Position numbers and translations under genes: made by a program
Shown here: piece by piece, positions 31,325-42,030 of the stretch
How the letters are laid out: the number at the start of each line of letters is the position of its first letter
Position numbering within the stretch: position 1 is the first letter of the stretch
Notes under the pieces: model-generated
Told to the model about the DNA's origin: nothing
What the model saw: the letters and a program-made list of their open reading frames with translations, nothing else
Databases searched by the model: none
From: Anniella stebbinsi
Lineage: Eukaryota; Chordata; Lepidosauria; Squamata; Anniellidae
DNA length: 64,000 nucleotides
Direction of reading: 5' to 3'
Assembly: GCA_029215795.1 (NCBI GenBank)
Contig: JARDYH010000004.1
Location: forward strand, 219,411,517-219,475,516

Positions 31325-31705
31325 TTTTATTTATTCAATTTATATATCACTAAAATAGCACTCAAGGTGGCTAACAATAAAATACAGAAACAATCACAAC
31401 ATTATAATTAAAACACTAACATATCGGTTAAATACACATCCAATAAAACACAGATAAAAGATAAATAAAAGCACATAAACAAGAAAAAAATAAGCAAATC
31501 AGCTTAGGTGCCAACAGCCTGCCTGAATAAAAACAGAAGGATAAGAGAGACGAAGCTAGCCTGGCCTTCCTTGACAGGGCATTCTTCCAAAGCAGCCACC
31601 AAGAATGCCCCCTCTCATTTTCCGGGGTGGATGGGTTGTAATCTAGTTCTAGAGTGAGAAACTCTTCAGTATTCTGCTTCTTTGATGCTGATTTTGCCGC
31701 TCTGT
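31325..31705 (-). mobile_element. LINE 3' end, antisense
   Basis: TTTATTTATTCAATTTATAT, AGCACTCAAGGTGGCTAAC, a long A-rich UTR (ATAAAACACAGATAAAAG), then CTGCCTGAATAAAAACAG. Order matches antisense L2-type 3' UTRs. Confidence 0.6.
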
Positions 31706-32680
31706 CCGTTTTTTGCATTTTTCTCTAGATGGCCACCTGGCTGGGGCTAGAGAGGCCACAGGATTCTTCATATCCTGCCCCCTCTGCTCTCCCCTCTCCT
31801 CTCACTTCCCACTGGCACGCCCCCTTTCTGACCTCTCTGAGGCCACGTCGTCTGCAAAGGGGGGGAGGGGGATCAGATTCTGGAGCCCCCCTTCCAAAGT
31901 TGTGGCAGTGTCTTTGGCTTCGGAGGGGGGGGGGACTCCAAAGAATCATACGAGAGATGTTCTCTTGGGATCATAGGATTGCTCTCTTATTTCTTTTATT
32001 CCATTTATAAATATCTTGTTTATAACCTTATAGTATAATGGATGTCTGAATAAATCAATAAGAATAACAATATAACGGAGTGAGAAATCAGGCAATGAAT
32101 ATTTCCTAAAACCTGCAAGAATTACAGCATCTCCCTGTCTTCTATGATTAGATTCTTCTATGTCTCCAATTTGGCTCTTCATTTAAGGCTTTATTCCTGG
32201 CTGTGTAGAACGGTTTGGATTTCACATATTCCAGAAAGCTACAGCAACGTAGAACTTCATACCAGAGAAACTACACTTCTGCACTGTCTCCTTGGTTCTG
32301 GAACATTTTGATCTGGTACTCCTACTTTGCCTTATCAGGTTGTTCCTGCTGGCTACTCTGTACGACTAAGGAAACTCCGAAAAGCAGTGGATACCAAGTG
32401 GAATGGAATTGACGCTGTCCATGCAATTACATTCATCCAGGCAGGATTTCCCCCATCTTGTCCCAGGTTGTGTGTCAAATGGTCTGATGAAAACATCAAC
32501 CAGATTTCAGAGACTTGGGCGCTAACAGGGTCCATACTGTGTACTCCACCTCTTTTGGAAGATTCTTCTTCCATTCGTTAAGATCCTTTGAGGATGGTGG
32601 AATTTTCAAGAGAAGCCATTCCTAATCTGTCTTCCTTGATCCATGGTAATGATGTGTTATGCTATGTTGAGGATCTGGTT
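31706..32680. other. No recognisable gene or repeat
   Basis: 31850-31930 is G-rich (runs of 7-9 G). Overlapping frames of 60-95 codons at 31713-32010 derive from compositional bias. 32100-32640 is unique-looking. Confidence 0.4.
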
Positions 32681-33921
32681 TGTTTATTTATTTCATTTCT
32701 ATACCACCCAATAGCCGAAGCTCTCTGGGCGGTTCACAAAAATTAAAACCATGAATACAATTCAAAGCATACAACAAACAGCAGCATAAAAGCAAGGTAT
32801 AAAAGTACAATATAAAAGCACAAGCAGGATAAAACCCAGCAGCAATGAGATTCATACAGATTTAAAATACAGCTTTAAAATGGGAAAGTTAAAAAACTAA
32901 GATGATGAAATGATAAAATACTGGGAAAATAAAAAGGCCTTCACCTGGCATCGAGAAGAGTATAACTTAGGTGCTAGGCAAACCTCTCTAGGGAGCTCAT
33001 TCCACAGCCAAGGTGCTACAGCAGAGAAGGCCCTCCTCCTGGTAGCCACCTGCCTCACTTCCTTTGGCTGGGGCTCACGGAGAAGGACCCCTGAGAATGA
33101 TCTTAGGGTTCGGGCAGGTACATATGGGAGGAGGTGACCCTTCAGACAACCTGGCCCCAAGCCGTTTAGGGCTTTGAATGCTAATAGTAGCACTTTGAAT
33201 CAGGCCCGGACCTGGACTGACAACCAGTGAAGCTGGAAAAGGACTGGCGTGATGTGATCTCGTTGGCCAGTACCTGTTAACAAATATACTGCCCTGTTTT
33301 GTATCAGCTGAAGTTACCGGACTGTTTTCAAAGGCAGCTCCACATATAATGCATTGCAGTGATCCAGATGAGAGGTTATCAGAGCATGGATAACTGTAGC
33401 TAGGCGATCTCTGTCCATATAAGGGAGCTCCTTGCCACTGAGTCCACCTCTGCCTCAAGTGACAGTTCTGGATCTAAGAGCACCCCCAAACTATGAACCT
33501 GATCCTTTAGTGGGGTGCAACCCCCTCCAGAAGAGGGTGAACATCACCTCGCTGGACAGACAAACCACCCGCTAACAGTACCTCCATCTTGTCTGGATTG
33601 AGTCTCAGTTTGTTGGCCCTCATCCAGTCTATTACCATGCCCAGGCACTGATTCAGAACAGCCACTGCCTCACCTCGGTTTGATGAAAAGGTGAGGTAGA
33701 GCCGGGTGTCATCCACATATTGATGGCACCTCAGCCCACATCTCCAGATAACCTGTCCCAGAGGCTTCATGTAAATATTGAACAGCATAGGGGATAAAAT
33801 AGAGCCCTGTGGGACCCCATGGCCAAGGTGCCATGGCACAGAGCACCACCTTCTGGAATCGGCCATCCAAGTAGGAGCAGAATCACCTCAATGCAATGCC
33901 TCCAAGTCCCAGCCCAGACAG
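32681..33921 (-). mobile_element. L2 LINE, 5'-truncated second copy
   Basis: Read on the minus strand: RT from the start of motif B (GVPQGSILSPMLFNIYM), motif C YVDDTRLYL (33708-33719), LNPDKMEVLL, C-terminal domain (AFSAVAPWLWNELP) and a 3' UTR ending AGCTTCGGCTATTGGG and a TAAA-rich tail. Several frameshifts. This copy retains the 3' end that 12591-15985 lacks. Confidence 0.88.
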
Positions 33922-34414
33922 TAGGGATGCGAGTCATTTGAAAATCTGGCCCTTTTGGGTTCCGACAGATCCCAGCTACCCACCTTGCTTGGCTTCCATT
34001 CACGAGATGAGCCACAGGCATTTCCTGAGATCTGGATTTTTTTTTCATCCCCCCCCATAAATAGAAAATTGGATATATTGGGGGTTCTATTTGCATAATT
34101 TATGCAAAATCTGACAGCAATTTGCTTACTCTTTGCAAATTTCAGCCATAGTTTGTGTAGTTTGCTCAAATTGTGGCTGCAATCTGTGTAAATAATGCAA
34201 ATATCCACCATAATTTGCACACATTATGCGAATTGCAATCAAAATTTGAGCAAATTATGCAAATTGCAGGCCCAATTTGCCCAATTTTTGATTTACGAGA
34301 AGATCTTCCCTGCACCCAGAAAATCCACAAGCTGCCCTGAGTTGATGTAGATCGAATCAAGGTAATTCCTGGGGAAGCAAGCCACAGTTTTGGGGGATTC
34401 CTCCGACAACCCTA
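33922..34414. mobile_element. MITE family M, 493 bp
   Basis: Begins TAGGGATGCGAGTCATT and ends AATGA-less inverted partner GATTCCTCCGACAACCCTA, an imperfect inverted terminus. The interior repeats TTTGCATAATTTATGC, GCAAATTATGC and TTTGCACACATTATGCG, making many small hairpins. It abuts the truncated 5' end of the L2 at 33921. Confidence 0.55.
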
Positions 34415-34423
34415 CATTACAAT

Positions 34424-34823
34424 GACTTTATTTACATCAATTATAGCACACTTTTCCTCCAAGGATCTGAAGGCATACATGATTCCTCCTACCCCTAATT
34501 TTATCATCACAACAACTCTGTGGGGTAGGTTTCGCTGACAGATAGTGAGTAGGTCAAGGTCATCCTCCAGTCATCTACATGGCTGAATGAGAATATGAAC
34601 CCAGACTTCCCTAATCCTAGTTTAGGGTGACCATATGGAAAAGGGAATTTCAGCAGGTGTGATTTATATGCATGCAGCACCTAGTGAAATTCCCTCTTCA
34701 TCACAACAGTTGAAGTTGCAGGAGCCCTGCCCTCTTGACCAGATACAAAAGAGGGCTGTTAAAGATACAGAAGCCCTGTCCTCTTTTCATATGGTCACCC
34801 TATCTAGTTCAACACTCTAACCC
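34424..34823 (-). mobile_element. tRNA-derived SINE, antisense, split by a hAT MITE
   Basis: 34424-34622 carries TTATCATCACAACAACTCTG, GGGGTAGGTTTCGCTGAC and GAACCCAGACTTCCC. After the MITE it continues AGTTCAACACTCTAACCC (34806-34823), part of the tRNA-like head. The head's last part (CCAACCACTATGCCATGCTGG) appears after a further insertion, near 34950-34970. Confidence 0.75.
34623..34802 (-). mobile_element. hAT MITE family A, internally deleted
   Basis: 180 bp with both termini (TAGGGTGACCATATGG, CATATGGTCACCCTA) but lacking most of one half: after the centre GACCAGATACAAAAGAGGG it jumps to CTGTTAAAGATACAG. Flanks TCCTAGTT and ATCTAGTT are nearly identical. Confidence 0.85.
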
Positions 34824-34825
34824 AG

Positions 34826-34955
34826 CCCTCCCCAAACTGATGCCTGCCAGATGTGTTGGAACGCAGGTCCATCATCCCATGCTGGCTAGGAATGATGAGT
34901 AGTGTAGTTCAGCACATCTGGACGGCACCAGGTTCGGGAAAGCTGCTCCAACCAC
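34826..34955. mobile_element. Palindromic element family N, full-length example
   Basis: GCCCTCCCCAAACTGATGCC on the left and GGCACCAGGTTCGGGAAAGC on the right are inverted partners; the centre has CATCCCATGCTGGC. It sits between two parts of the SINE head. Confidence 0.6.
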
Positions 34956-34975
34956 TATGCCATGCTGGATATAGA

Positions 34976-35856
34976 CTAGAGATGGGTGAGGATTTCATTT
35001 GAATTCTTAAAAATAAAACCAAGATCATACCAACATTTTCAAATATCTTCATAAACAGGATGAAAAGAACTCGAGATTAAAAACTGACAGATTCAACTGC
35101 TCCCTACTATATACACAAGAGTTTATTTAAAAATGGATCATGCTGTTCAGCAGCTAGTGGCTAACTAGTAGCTAGTGGTTATTCATCTAGCGGCTAGCAA
35201 TGGAAGCTGGAGGCCACTGACTCTAAACTCACTCGGTAGGGAGACACTTTGCTCTCCCAGTTTCTGCCCCAGTTTTGCAACACAGCAATAAAAGTACTGG
35301 TCATTTGTACAGGGTGATTCTATGGGTTACAGAAATAATGTAGCTAAAGAAGGCTAACACTTTGGAGAGAGGCATGAAATATCATCGCTCAGTAGTAGGG
35401 CATATGCTTTCCATTGATAAGGATTTTTAATCTGGGCATTGATATAAAATCAAAACCTGAAACTCTGGTTTTCCCCAAGCCTCAAAGAAACATTTTAGGT
35501 GAAGCAGAGACACTTTACGCTGCACCAAGTCAAAGTTCACACCTCACATTCTGGCATTCCAGAGGAAAAACACAGAACACAATAACCCAAAACATCCTTT
35601 CCTAATAACAAGTCTCACAAGCACATCCCCCAAATGGTGTTATAAGTAAAACACGACTCAACGGCCCTCAAACACAATCTTACAGACAAGATGACACCTA
35701 CAATGTAAACATTTTCAGTTCTTCGCAAGGAAAATTACTGGCCATTAGAGAAAACCAAATAACACCAAGTTACAGTGATCGAAGGTTATCAGGAAACAAT
35801 AAATTTCAGTGAGGCGTCAAATGCCCCGGATATTATTTTATTATGGTTTAAGATAT
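34976..35856. other. No recognisable gene or repeat
   Basis: Includes short tandem CTAGTAGCTAGTGG-like units at 35150-35205. Otherwise unique-looking, AT-rich. Confidence 0.4.
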
Positions 35857-36101
35857 TGTTTAGTTGAAACATTTATTGGCATGTATCCATCACAGGAGGG
35901 AGGGGGTGAGTGGTATGTGACGTCAAAGCCTGTAACAGAGATAAATGAAACAGTTTTGTCTGTGTGATTCAGAGAGCTTTGGTACTACCCATGTGCCACT
36001 TCTCTCTCCTTCGTACGTTGTTTTGAATAAACCTGTTGGACTGAACTTTGCCTGTTCCTGGTGATTCTTCAATTTGAGAGTTAGGGAACATTTCCTTAAC
36101 A
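35857..36101 (+). mobile_element. LTR-like 3' portion (R-U5 type), tentative
   Basis: TTGAATAAACCTGTTGGAC (polyadenylation signal at 36026-36031), then GCCTGTTCCTGGTGATTC and an end at CCTTAACA resemble the R-U5 part of a retroviral or gypsy LTR. The left boundary is arbitrary, no target duplication was found, and no internal retroviral gene is present. Confidence 0.35.
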
Positions 36102-37213
36102 CTATATAGAATGTCTTGGGTTTAACCCCTGGTTTCTCGATGTAAGTCTGGGAAAGACCCCTGCCTGAACCTAAAGACCGGGGATAAATATGATCAGTCT
36201 GCATGACTTAACATATTCACACTACCTAAACCCATCCATGAACCGGCATGGCATTAAACACTGATATCTATGCTTCTTCAAAGTTTGTGACCGAAGTGTG
36301 CACATAAACAAGAACGTGCAAAGAAGCACATAGAGGATGGAAATGTGTGCACCAAAAGTGGGTATATTACAGAGATGAGCGTACAATAACCTCAGGGGAA
36401 ATCATCTGCAAAACATGCGCATAATTTGAAAAACGCACACATAATCGTCGATTTTGAGAAATGCGTGCAAAAAGGCATACACATTTTTCATATGAAATTT
36501 TTAAAAATTGCAAACTGATGTGGAAACTGGATGGAACAAACCTAATTGCAGAAAGAAATGAGAAACTGAGAAGAATTAAACTTAAACAGGTTCCTACATC
36601 TCTTTCTGAAAACCCAGAGAGCTACTGCCAGTCCATGTAGAGAACCGAAGTTCTGGTTTGGTGTAAGGCTGCTACCTATGACCCTATGTCCCCCTGCACA
36701 CAAAGGCAGGCTGTTTTGGTGTGACTTTCCAAAAAGCAGCTTTAAAAACTCCCACAAAAGTCCCACGGAGTGCACTGATATAAAACTGCTTTCACATAAA
36801 ATAGCTCTTGGACGCGAATCTTTGAGTTTTCTTGCTTCGGAGGCTATCAGACGTTGCACTTAATATGTTGCTGTCGAATACCAGTGTCCAGGGGTGAAGA
36901 ATCTGATTTTTCTTTTCATATGGTGCTTGGCATATTGGCATAATTTTTTCCCTTCTGTTTTTGACTTTTGTGTGTGTGTGTCCATGACAGATTTCACAGT
37001 AGGGAATCGTTCTATCACATATGGCCACTAAATTAAAGAAACTTCCAAAACTTCTGTCTGTGAGTTAATTTTAAAACCAAAAGAACAGAACAGTGCCTTA
37101 AAATAAAGACATTTTAAAATAGAAAACGGACACTCTTTTCCCTCCCTCAACAATACCTGTCGTCGAACTACCTTTCTATAATTTGCATCCTGGACCTGAA
37201 TAATTCACTACCT
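36102..37213. other. Unannotated, with family M-like AT-rich repeat
   Basis: 36365-36535 contains AAAACATGCGCATAATTTG, AAAAACGCACACATAATCG and ACACATTTTTCATATG like the repeat at 26165. The rest is unrecognised. Confidence 0.4.
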
Positions 37214-37354
37214 GGGCAGGATCTACACTACTGCTTTAAAACGGTTTAAAATGGTTTATAACCGTTTTGAGAACTGTTAGGGCCCAGGACACACTCCACA
37301 TACAGTTTTCAAAACGTTTTCAAAGTGTCGTATCCTGCTTGGTGTAGATTGGTC
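37214..37354. mobile_element. Harbinger-like MITE family H
   Basis: GGGCAGGATCTACACTACTG ... GGTGTAGATTGGTCC. Interior AAACGGTTTAAAATGG and TTTTCAAAACG. Orientation opposite to the copy at 37490. Confidence 0.7.
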
Positions 37355-37489
37355 CCTGGTCATTGAAGCTAGGTTCAGTTTGGAAAATATCCTACAATCG
37401 GAATTCTGTGTGTGAGAGAAAGAGAGGGGGGATCCAAATTTTGAGGCAACTGCCTCCAATTTATCTTTTTAGTGCGAAGTATGATGTAT

Positions 37490-37618
37490 GGCCAGATCTA
37501 CATCAAGCAGGATATAACACCATGAAAGCGGTTTGAAAATGGTATATGGTACATATCATGCCCCCCAACAGTTGTCAGTGCCCTTCAATACCATTATAAA
37601 GCAGTAGTGTAGATCCCG
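37490..37618. mobile_element. Harbinger-like MITE family H, inverted neighbour
   Basis: GGCCAGATCTACATCAAGC ... GTAGTGTAGATCCC. The reverse orientation of the copy 136 bp upstream. Confidence 0.7.
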
Positions 37619-37700
37619 CTGCAGTCACATTTTGACCTTTTGTGGAGAGGCCTGCAAAACCCACTCCGGCTGTAACCATTCCTCCCATTGGCTGCTGGGC

Positions 37701-37867
37701 TTTGTATCTGGTCAAGAAGGCAGAACTCCTGCAGCTTTAACTGTTGTGATGAAGAGGGAATTTCACTAGTCGCGGCATGCATACAAATGACACCTGCTGA
37801 AATCCCCTTTTCTGTACAACTGTTAAAGATACAGGAGCCCAGTCCTCCTTTCCATGTGGTCACCCTA
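37701..37867 (+). mobile_element. hAT MITE family A, half element
   Basis: Begins TTTGTATCTGGTCAAGAAGG at the family centre and ends CATGTGGTCACCCTA. Left half missing, as in the copy at 27477. Confidence 0.8.
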
Positions 37868-37944
37868 CATATGTGTAGCTCTCGATCTTTCCATTTTGTG
37901 TCTTTCCTTTTTACTGACCAATCAACAGTGTCCCTGAATGTTAG

Positions 37945-38031
37945 ATTGTAAGCCTGTTGGGGCAGCATCCTGTCATACTTGTTCTTTGCAAAGCCCCGTG
38001 TAACTATATGGTGCTATATAAACAAATAAAT
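37945..38031 (+). mobile_element. LINE-type 3' tail
   Basis: TTGTAAGCCTGTTGGGGCAG, TGCAAAGCCCCGTGTAAC and ATATAAACAAATAAATAG form a short plus-strand tail ending in TAAA units. Confidence 0.5.
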
Positions 38032-38215
38032 AGTGGGGGCTGGTGACTCCAGTGTCAGTGGGATGGTGAATCCACTCCAGGTTTCAGTCAGAACCCGACA
38101 GAACTCTAAACCATAGCTTCACATCTTGGACAGCTCCTTCAGAATTCTGACTGGTTCCGACTGAAACCTGGAGTGGATTCTCAGCTTCACCGACATTGGA
38201 GCCACCAGCCTTGAC
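38032..38215. mobile_element. Palindromic MITE family I
   Basis: AGTGGGGGCTGGTGACTCC ... GGAGCCACCAGCCTTGACT, with GGTTTCAGTCAGAACCC and TTCCGACTGAAACCTGG as inner inverted arms. Confidence 0.75.
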
Positions 38216-38537
38216 TGCAAAGAAACCATTTTGTGTGTGTTTTTTCATTTTTCTTTTTGCACACCAGTGTCTTTCCCCACCTTGCTGACCAAGTAGCCCC
38301 CTTTTCTACCTTACTGGTAACCACACTGTCACCAAACTTACTCTGAGAAGAAACAAATGGGCCCTGCAACAGCATGTTGCAGTTTTGGACTGCTTTTGTT
38401 CAGGGTTCCAGCCAGCCAGCTATTTATTCCCTTTTTATGAATATGCCATTCCATTTACATCCACCACCACTCCCCAGTTTTCCATCTCCTCTGACAGGAA
38501 ATCAGTATTTGGTACTCTCTTTTCACCAGAACAGAGG

Positions 38538-38890
38538 AAACACCTCACCCCCGCAAAAAGGACAAAAGAGGATGCCAATTTGCATTATATTTGCATATGC
38601 AAAATAGCTGTCTGGCTGTAATTTAAATATAAATACAATACATCTTAGTATAATGGGGAGGATTGACCAGATAACCCGTTTGCCTGCTCAGTCATGTGTC
38701 TCGGTGTTAACTGCGGATGTGTAACTTTGGCTATTGGGCAGTCTAGAAATGAAATAAATGAATATAAATGAACTTTCCCTACGGTCCCTGCTGCCTTCCC
38801 TCCTTCTTAAATGTGGACTAGACGTGTCTTCAAGTAGAGGACACCTTCAATCAGTGGACTGACCTTTGTAAAGTAGAACACCTGGCCACC
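38538..38890. repeat. Family Q copy
   Basis: CAAAAAGGACAAAAGAGGATG, split here as CAAAAAGGACAAAAGAGG, then TTTGCATATGCAAAATAGC and CTTCAAGTAGAGGACACC correspond in order to 5466-5815. An L2-like tail (GGCTATTGGGCAG, AATGAAATAAATG) lies inside at about 38735-38775. Confidence 0.5.
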
Positions 38891-39658
38891 TATGAGCATG
38901 TCTCCACACTCAGAGAAGGAATTTGCGGTTAGGCTTATATACTTGATCAGATGGGTCTTGTCTACACGAGGCTTCACTGGAACAGGGATTCAACAAGCTT
39001 CACATCCACATGGAGTGAAGCCGTTATGAACAGGAGCGCTGCCTTTAAGACGACCAGCGTAGCAAGGCGACAGCCATCCGTTTCCACCAGCTGAATGGAA
39101 CCATAGGGAATGAATGTAAACACAAACTTTTCGGCAAGCGCCAGACTCTTGCTGTCGGCACTGAGAAAGATCGCCTGTAGTTTGCAAGGTGTTTCCCAAA
39201 GGGGTCATGTGACCACTGCAATTTAGCCAGGCAAGGAATGTGATGGCTTGGACAAAGCAAATCCTGGCTCTTTTTTCCTTTCTTTGGATGAGAAGAATTT
39301 TACATCGACAGCTTTAGCATATTTGCACTTTGCATATCTGCCGCGCTCCCTCTAGTTTGGCAGGCAGCGTGCGCGGAGACGCTGACAGCTGCTCCATCCA
39401 GCCTGCCTCACCCCTGCAGGGGTCTCTGAGGAGGCAGCAAGGTCTTGAGATCTTCCAGAAGCTGCAAAGGACAATGCCTTGATTTTCATCCGGTTTAGCA
39501 GTCCGGTTACCAAATCCAACTATGGTTTGTTAGTCTTCTGCCAACACAACATCTCTTCCAAAACAATGAAAATATACAGCATCCTTTAAAAATAAACATA
39601 ATTGAAAGAAGGGTTGAATGAAGCCAGGGTTTGCCACTGAGTGATACACAGCTGGACC
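38891..39658. other. No recognisable gene or repeat
   Basis: GGGTCTTGTCTACACGAGGC at 38951-38970 resembles a Harbinger-like terminus, but no inverted partner is seen. 39300-39470 is GC-richer unique sequence. Confidence 0.4.
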
Positions 39659-39775
39659 TGGGGTGGCCATATGTCCTTCTTCACTGCCTTCTGTTTGATG
39701 GGTTGTCAGAGGACAGTCCTCCATTTGAAGGCATCTTTTGCTTCAAAAGCTGTCCACCCCAAGTCCAGTTTAAAG
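39659..39775. repeat. Family Q fragment
   Basis: GGGGTGGCCATATGTCC, GAGGACAGTCCTCCATTTG and CTTCAAAAGCTGTCCACC resemble family Q. Confidence 0.45.
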
Positions 39776-39857
39776 CGAAAAAAGCCTAAGTAGAGGAAGC
39801 AGCAGGGACCTTATCGTTGTCCATCTACAAAGGTTAGCACCTGGATAGTAGACTGGG

Positions 39858-40053
39858 CAGTGGAAGCTGTTGGCTCCGATGTCAGTGGGGTAGTAAATCC
39901 ACTCCAGGATTCAGTCAGAACCAGTAAGAGCTCTAAAGGATCTATCCAAGGTGTTTGGATAGCTCCTTTACAGCTCCAACTGGTTCTGACTGAAATACTG
40001 AAATCCTGTGTGAATTCACCATCCCACTGACATCGGAGCCAACAACCTCCACT
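39858..40053. mobile_element. Palindromic MITE family I
   Basis: CAGTGGAAGCTGTTGGCTCC ... GGAGCCAACAACCTCCACT, with TCTATCCAAGGTG/TTGGATAGCTCC at the centre. One of the most symmetric copies. Confidence 0.8.
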
Positions 40054-40578
40054 CAGACAGCTCACCTGGTCACAGTCTTCCTGACTTTGGTGGGATGTAT
40101 TGTGTTTCTGTTTAAATTATAGTAATTCTTTCTAAATTGGCACCTATAGATATAGTGGCTGATGATGGGAGTTGCAGTTCAACACATCTGGGGGGGTACC
40201 AAATTGGGGGAAGGCTGCCCTAACCTATCCCCAAACATCTGGAATTAGGGTTTAGGTGAGAACACATGGCCTTCAGGCAGGAAGAAGCCTGGGTGTGCCA
40301 GTGCTGGCCCATAGGCTGCCAGATATGTGGGATGTGGAGTACCAGCAGTGTTGGCATTTGAGGTCAAATCCCCAGGGTAATATCCCATGTTAGTCCTACT
40401 TAACTTAATTTAAATCTCCTTCATTTCAATGGGTTTACTCTAAGTGGAACTAACATTGCTTGTTGCAAGTCAGGATTTCAGCTGAGAAATCCCCCACCCC
40501 ACCCCAGGCTGGGGGAATAGAACACGGGGGTTGAACAGGAAGCAGGATAGACAAGAAGAAGGGAGAGTTGATACACTA
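40054..40578. other. Unannotated, with half family N element
   Basis: 40150-40225 has GATGATGGGAGTTGCAGTTC and AATTGGGGGAAGGCTGC. The rest is unrecognised. Confidence 0.4.
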
Positions 40579-41124
40579 GGCCTGTTCAGATAGCACACTA
40601 AGGCCCCCTCCACAAGAATGCGCCTTTGCGCCTGGTTCCGCGATTATGCGCATTATCGCGGAGGCGCATTTACTCACAATCCCTCTGCACGGGAGGCGGC
40701 GAGAAGCGGCGAAGCGCATTAAAAGATGCCCAAAAAGCGCTTTCCAGGTAGTTAATGCGCATAATTGCTTGTTCACACAGCGAAAATGCGCTTTAACGGC
40801 CGGAGCAAAATAAAAGTCGCTATTTAACGCGCGTTCGAAAATGCGCATTATCGGGGAGATAACGCGCCTGTACGCCCGTTTTGCGCTCCGCTGGTGTGTA
40901 GGTAAAATTTATAATGAGCCTTCAAGGCTCATTAAACGCCCCGTGTGGAGGAGGCCTAAGCTATGGTTAAGCCATTAACCCTTTTGCAGCCAATGGTTAG
41001 GGAGCATGTTTAAACTGTGATTATGTAGCCACCACGGTTAGGAATGTTCACATGACATGCTAAGTCATAATGTTTAGCTCAAAATACTTAACCACCATGG
41101 CTTAGCATGTCATCTGAACAGGGT
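40579..41124. mobile_element. Harbinger-like MITE family F, host of a nested insertion
   Basis: Ends GGCCTGTTCAGATAGCAC and GTCATCTGAACAGGG are inverted. The interior has CTATGGTTAAGCC and its complement-like ACCATGGCTTAGCATG. Family E copy 4 lies at 40602-40956; removing it with one TAA restores CACACTAAGCTATGG. Confidence 0.75.
40602..40956. mobile_element. CpG-rich MITE family E, copy 4
   Basis: 355 bp from GGCCCCCTCCACAAG to GTGTGGAGGAGGCC, flanked by TAA on both sides (40599-40601, 40957-40959). The host sequence confirms the boundary. It is the most CpG-rich copy, keeping intact GCGCATT and ATGCGCAT motifs, which suggests it is the youngest. Confidence 0.92.
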
Positions 41125-41326
41125 CAATGGGAGGTGAGCAGGTAGGCTGGAAAACAACAAAGGAACCAATCTTTGGAAAGTGGCATTATATAGTTTCACC
41201 ACTAGTTGGCACTGGAGATAGCTCTATCTGGGTGGAGTCAAGGGTTTCCTGTTGCTGCTGTGTTCTTGCTGGAGTTCTTGCCTAGCAAGAAAAAAAATGT
41301 TCTTGCCTAGCATTTTGACTGGTGGT
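41125..41326. other. No recognisable gene or repeat
   Basis: Unique-looking sequence. Confidence 0.4.
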
Positions 41327-41712
41327 GTATCCCCTAAGCCAGGATTGGGAAACTGAGGCCTCTATGCCAAATCTGGCCGGCCTGCCATCCCAATCCAGTC
41401 CTCCAGGGTTTTGTAGATGGCCATGTCCCATTCCCCTGGTTTCACCCCTTTCCCCTGAGCACCAATCCATTGGTGATTTCCTGGCTTTTGAGGATCCCCC
41501 CCCCCCCATGTTGAACTTTTTCTCCTAAGACTCAGTTACCAGCAGTAAAAACTTAAAATATGCTGGCATTTGGGGGTATTTGGGGGTATTTGAGCCCCAC
41601 CCATTTTTCTTTTGGCCTCACTTCTCGTGGACTTCAGCTGGGCCCTGAGAGCTTCTCTGAAAATGAATTCAACCCTCGGGCTGAAAGAGGTCCGTCATCC
41701 CTGCTCTAAGCC
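41327..41712. repeat. Interspersed element family P, longest copy
   Basis: CCTAAGCCAGGATTGGGAAAC at the left, shortened here to CTAAGCCAGGATTGGG, and CATCCCTGCTCTAAG at the right are weak inverted ends. Interior has a duplicated TTTGGGGGTA (41570-41592), a C run at 41497-41508 and GCTTCTCTGAAAATGAATTC. Confidence 0.5.
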
Positions 41713-42030
41713 TTCCATGACAACAGGTCCGCTAACAAATAAGTATATGTAAAAAAAGGCTGAGGTGCCACACAAGAATCCTCGCTCCAGCAAAGACCTA
41801 GGTTTGACCTGGAAGTATTTCTAGTTCAATAGGAACCAATGGGCTGCCACAAGGCAGGAGCCATGCTGAGATCCCAGAAAGCAATTCTGTCCCCTTTTCT
41901 TCCATTTTACAGCCTTGAGTGACCAATGCAATGGGAACCATAATACACAGCAGGGGCTCCCAGTTTGAATACTGACAGACCCTTCCTCTAACTCATGGCT
42001 TCTCCCTTCCCCTCTCCAGCCCCAAGAAAT
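41713..42030. other. No recognisable gene or repeat
   Basis: Unique-looking sequence. Confidence 0.4.
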
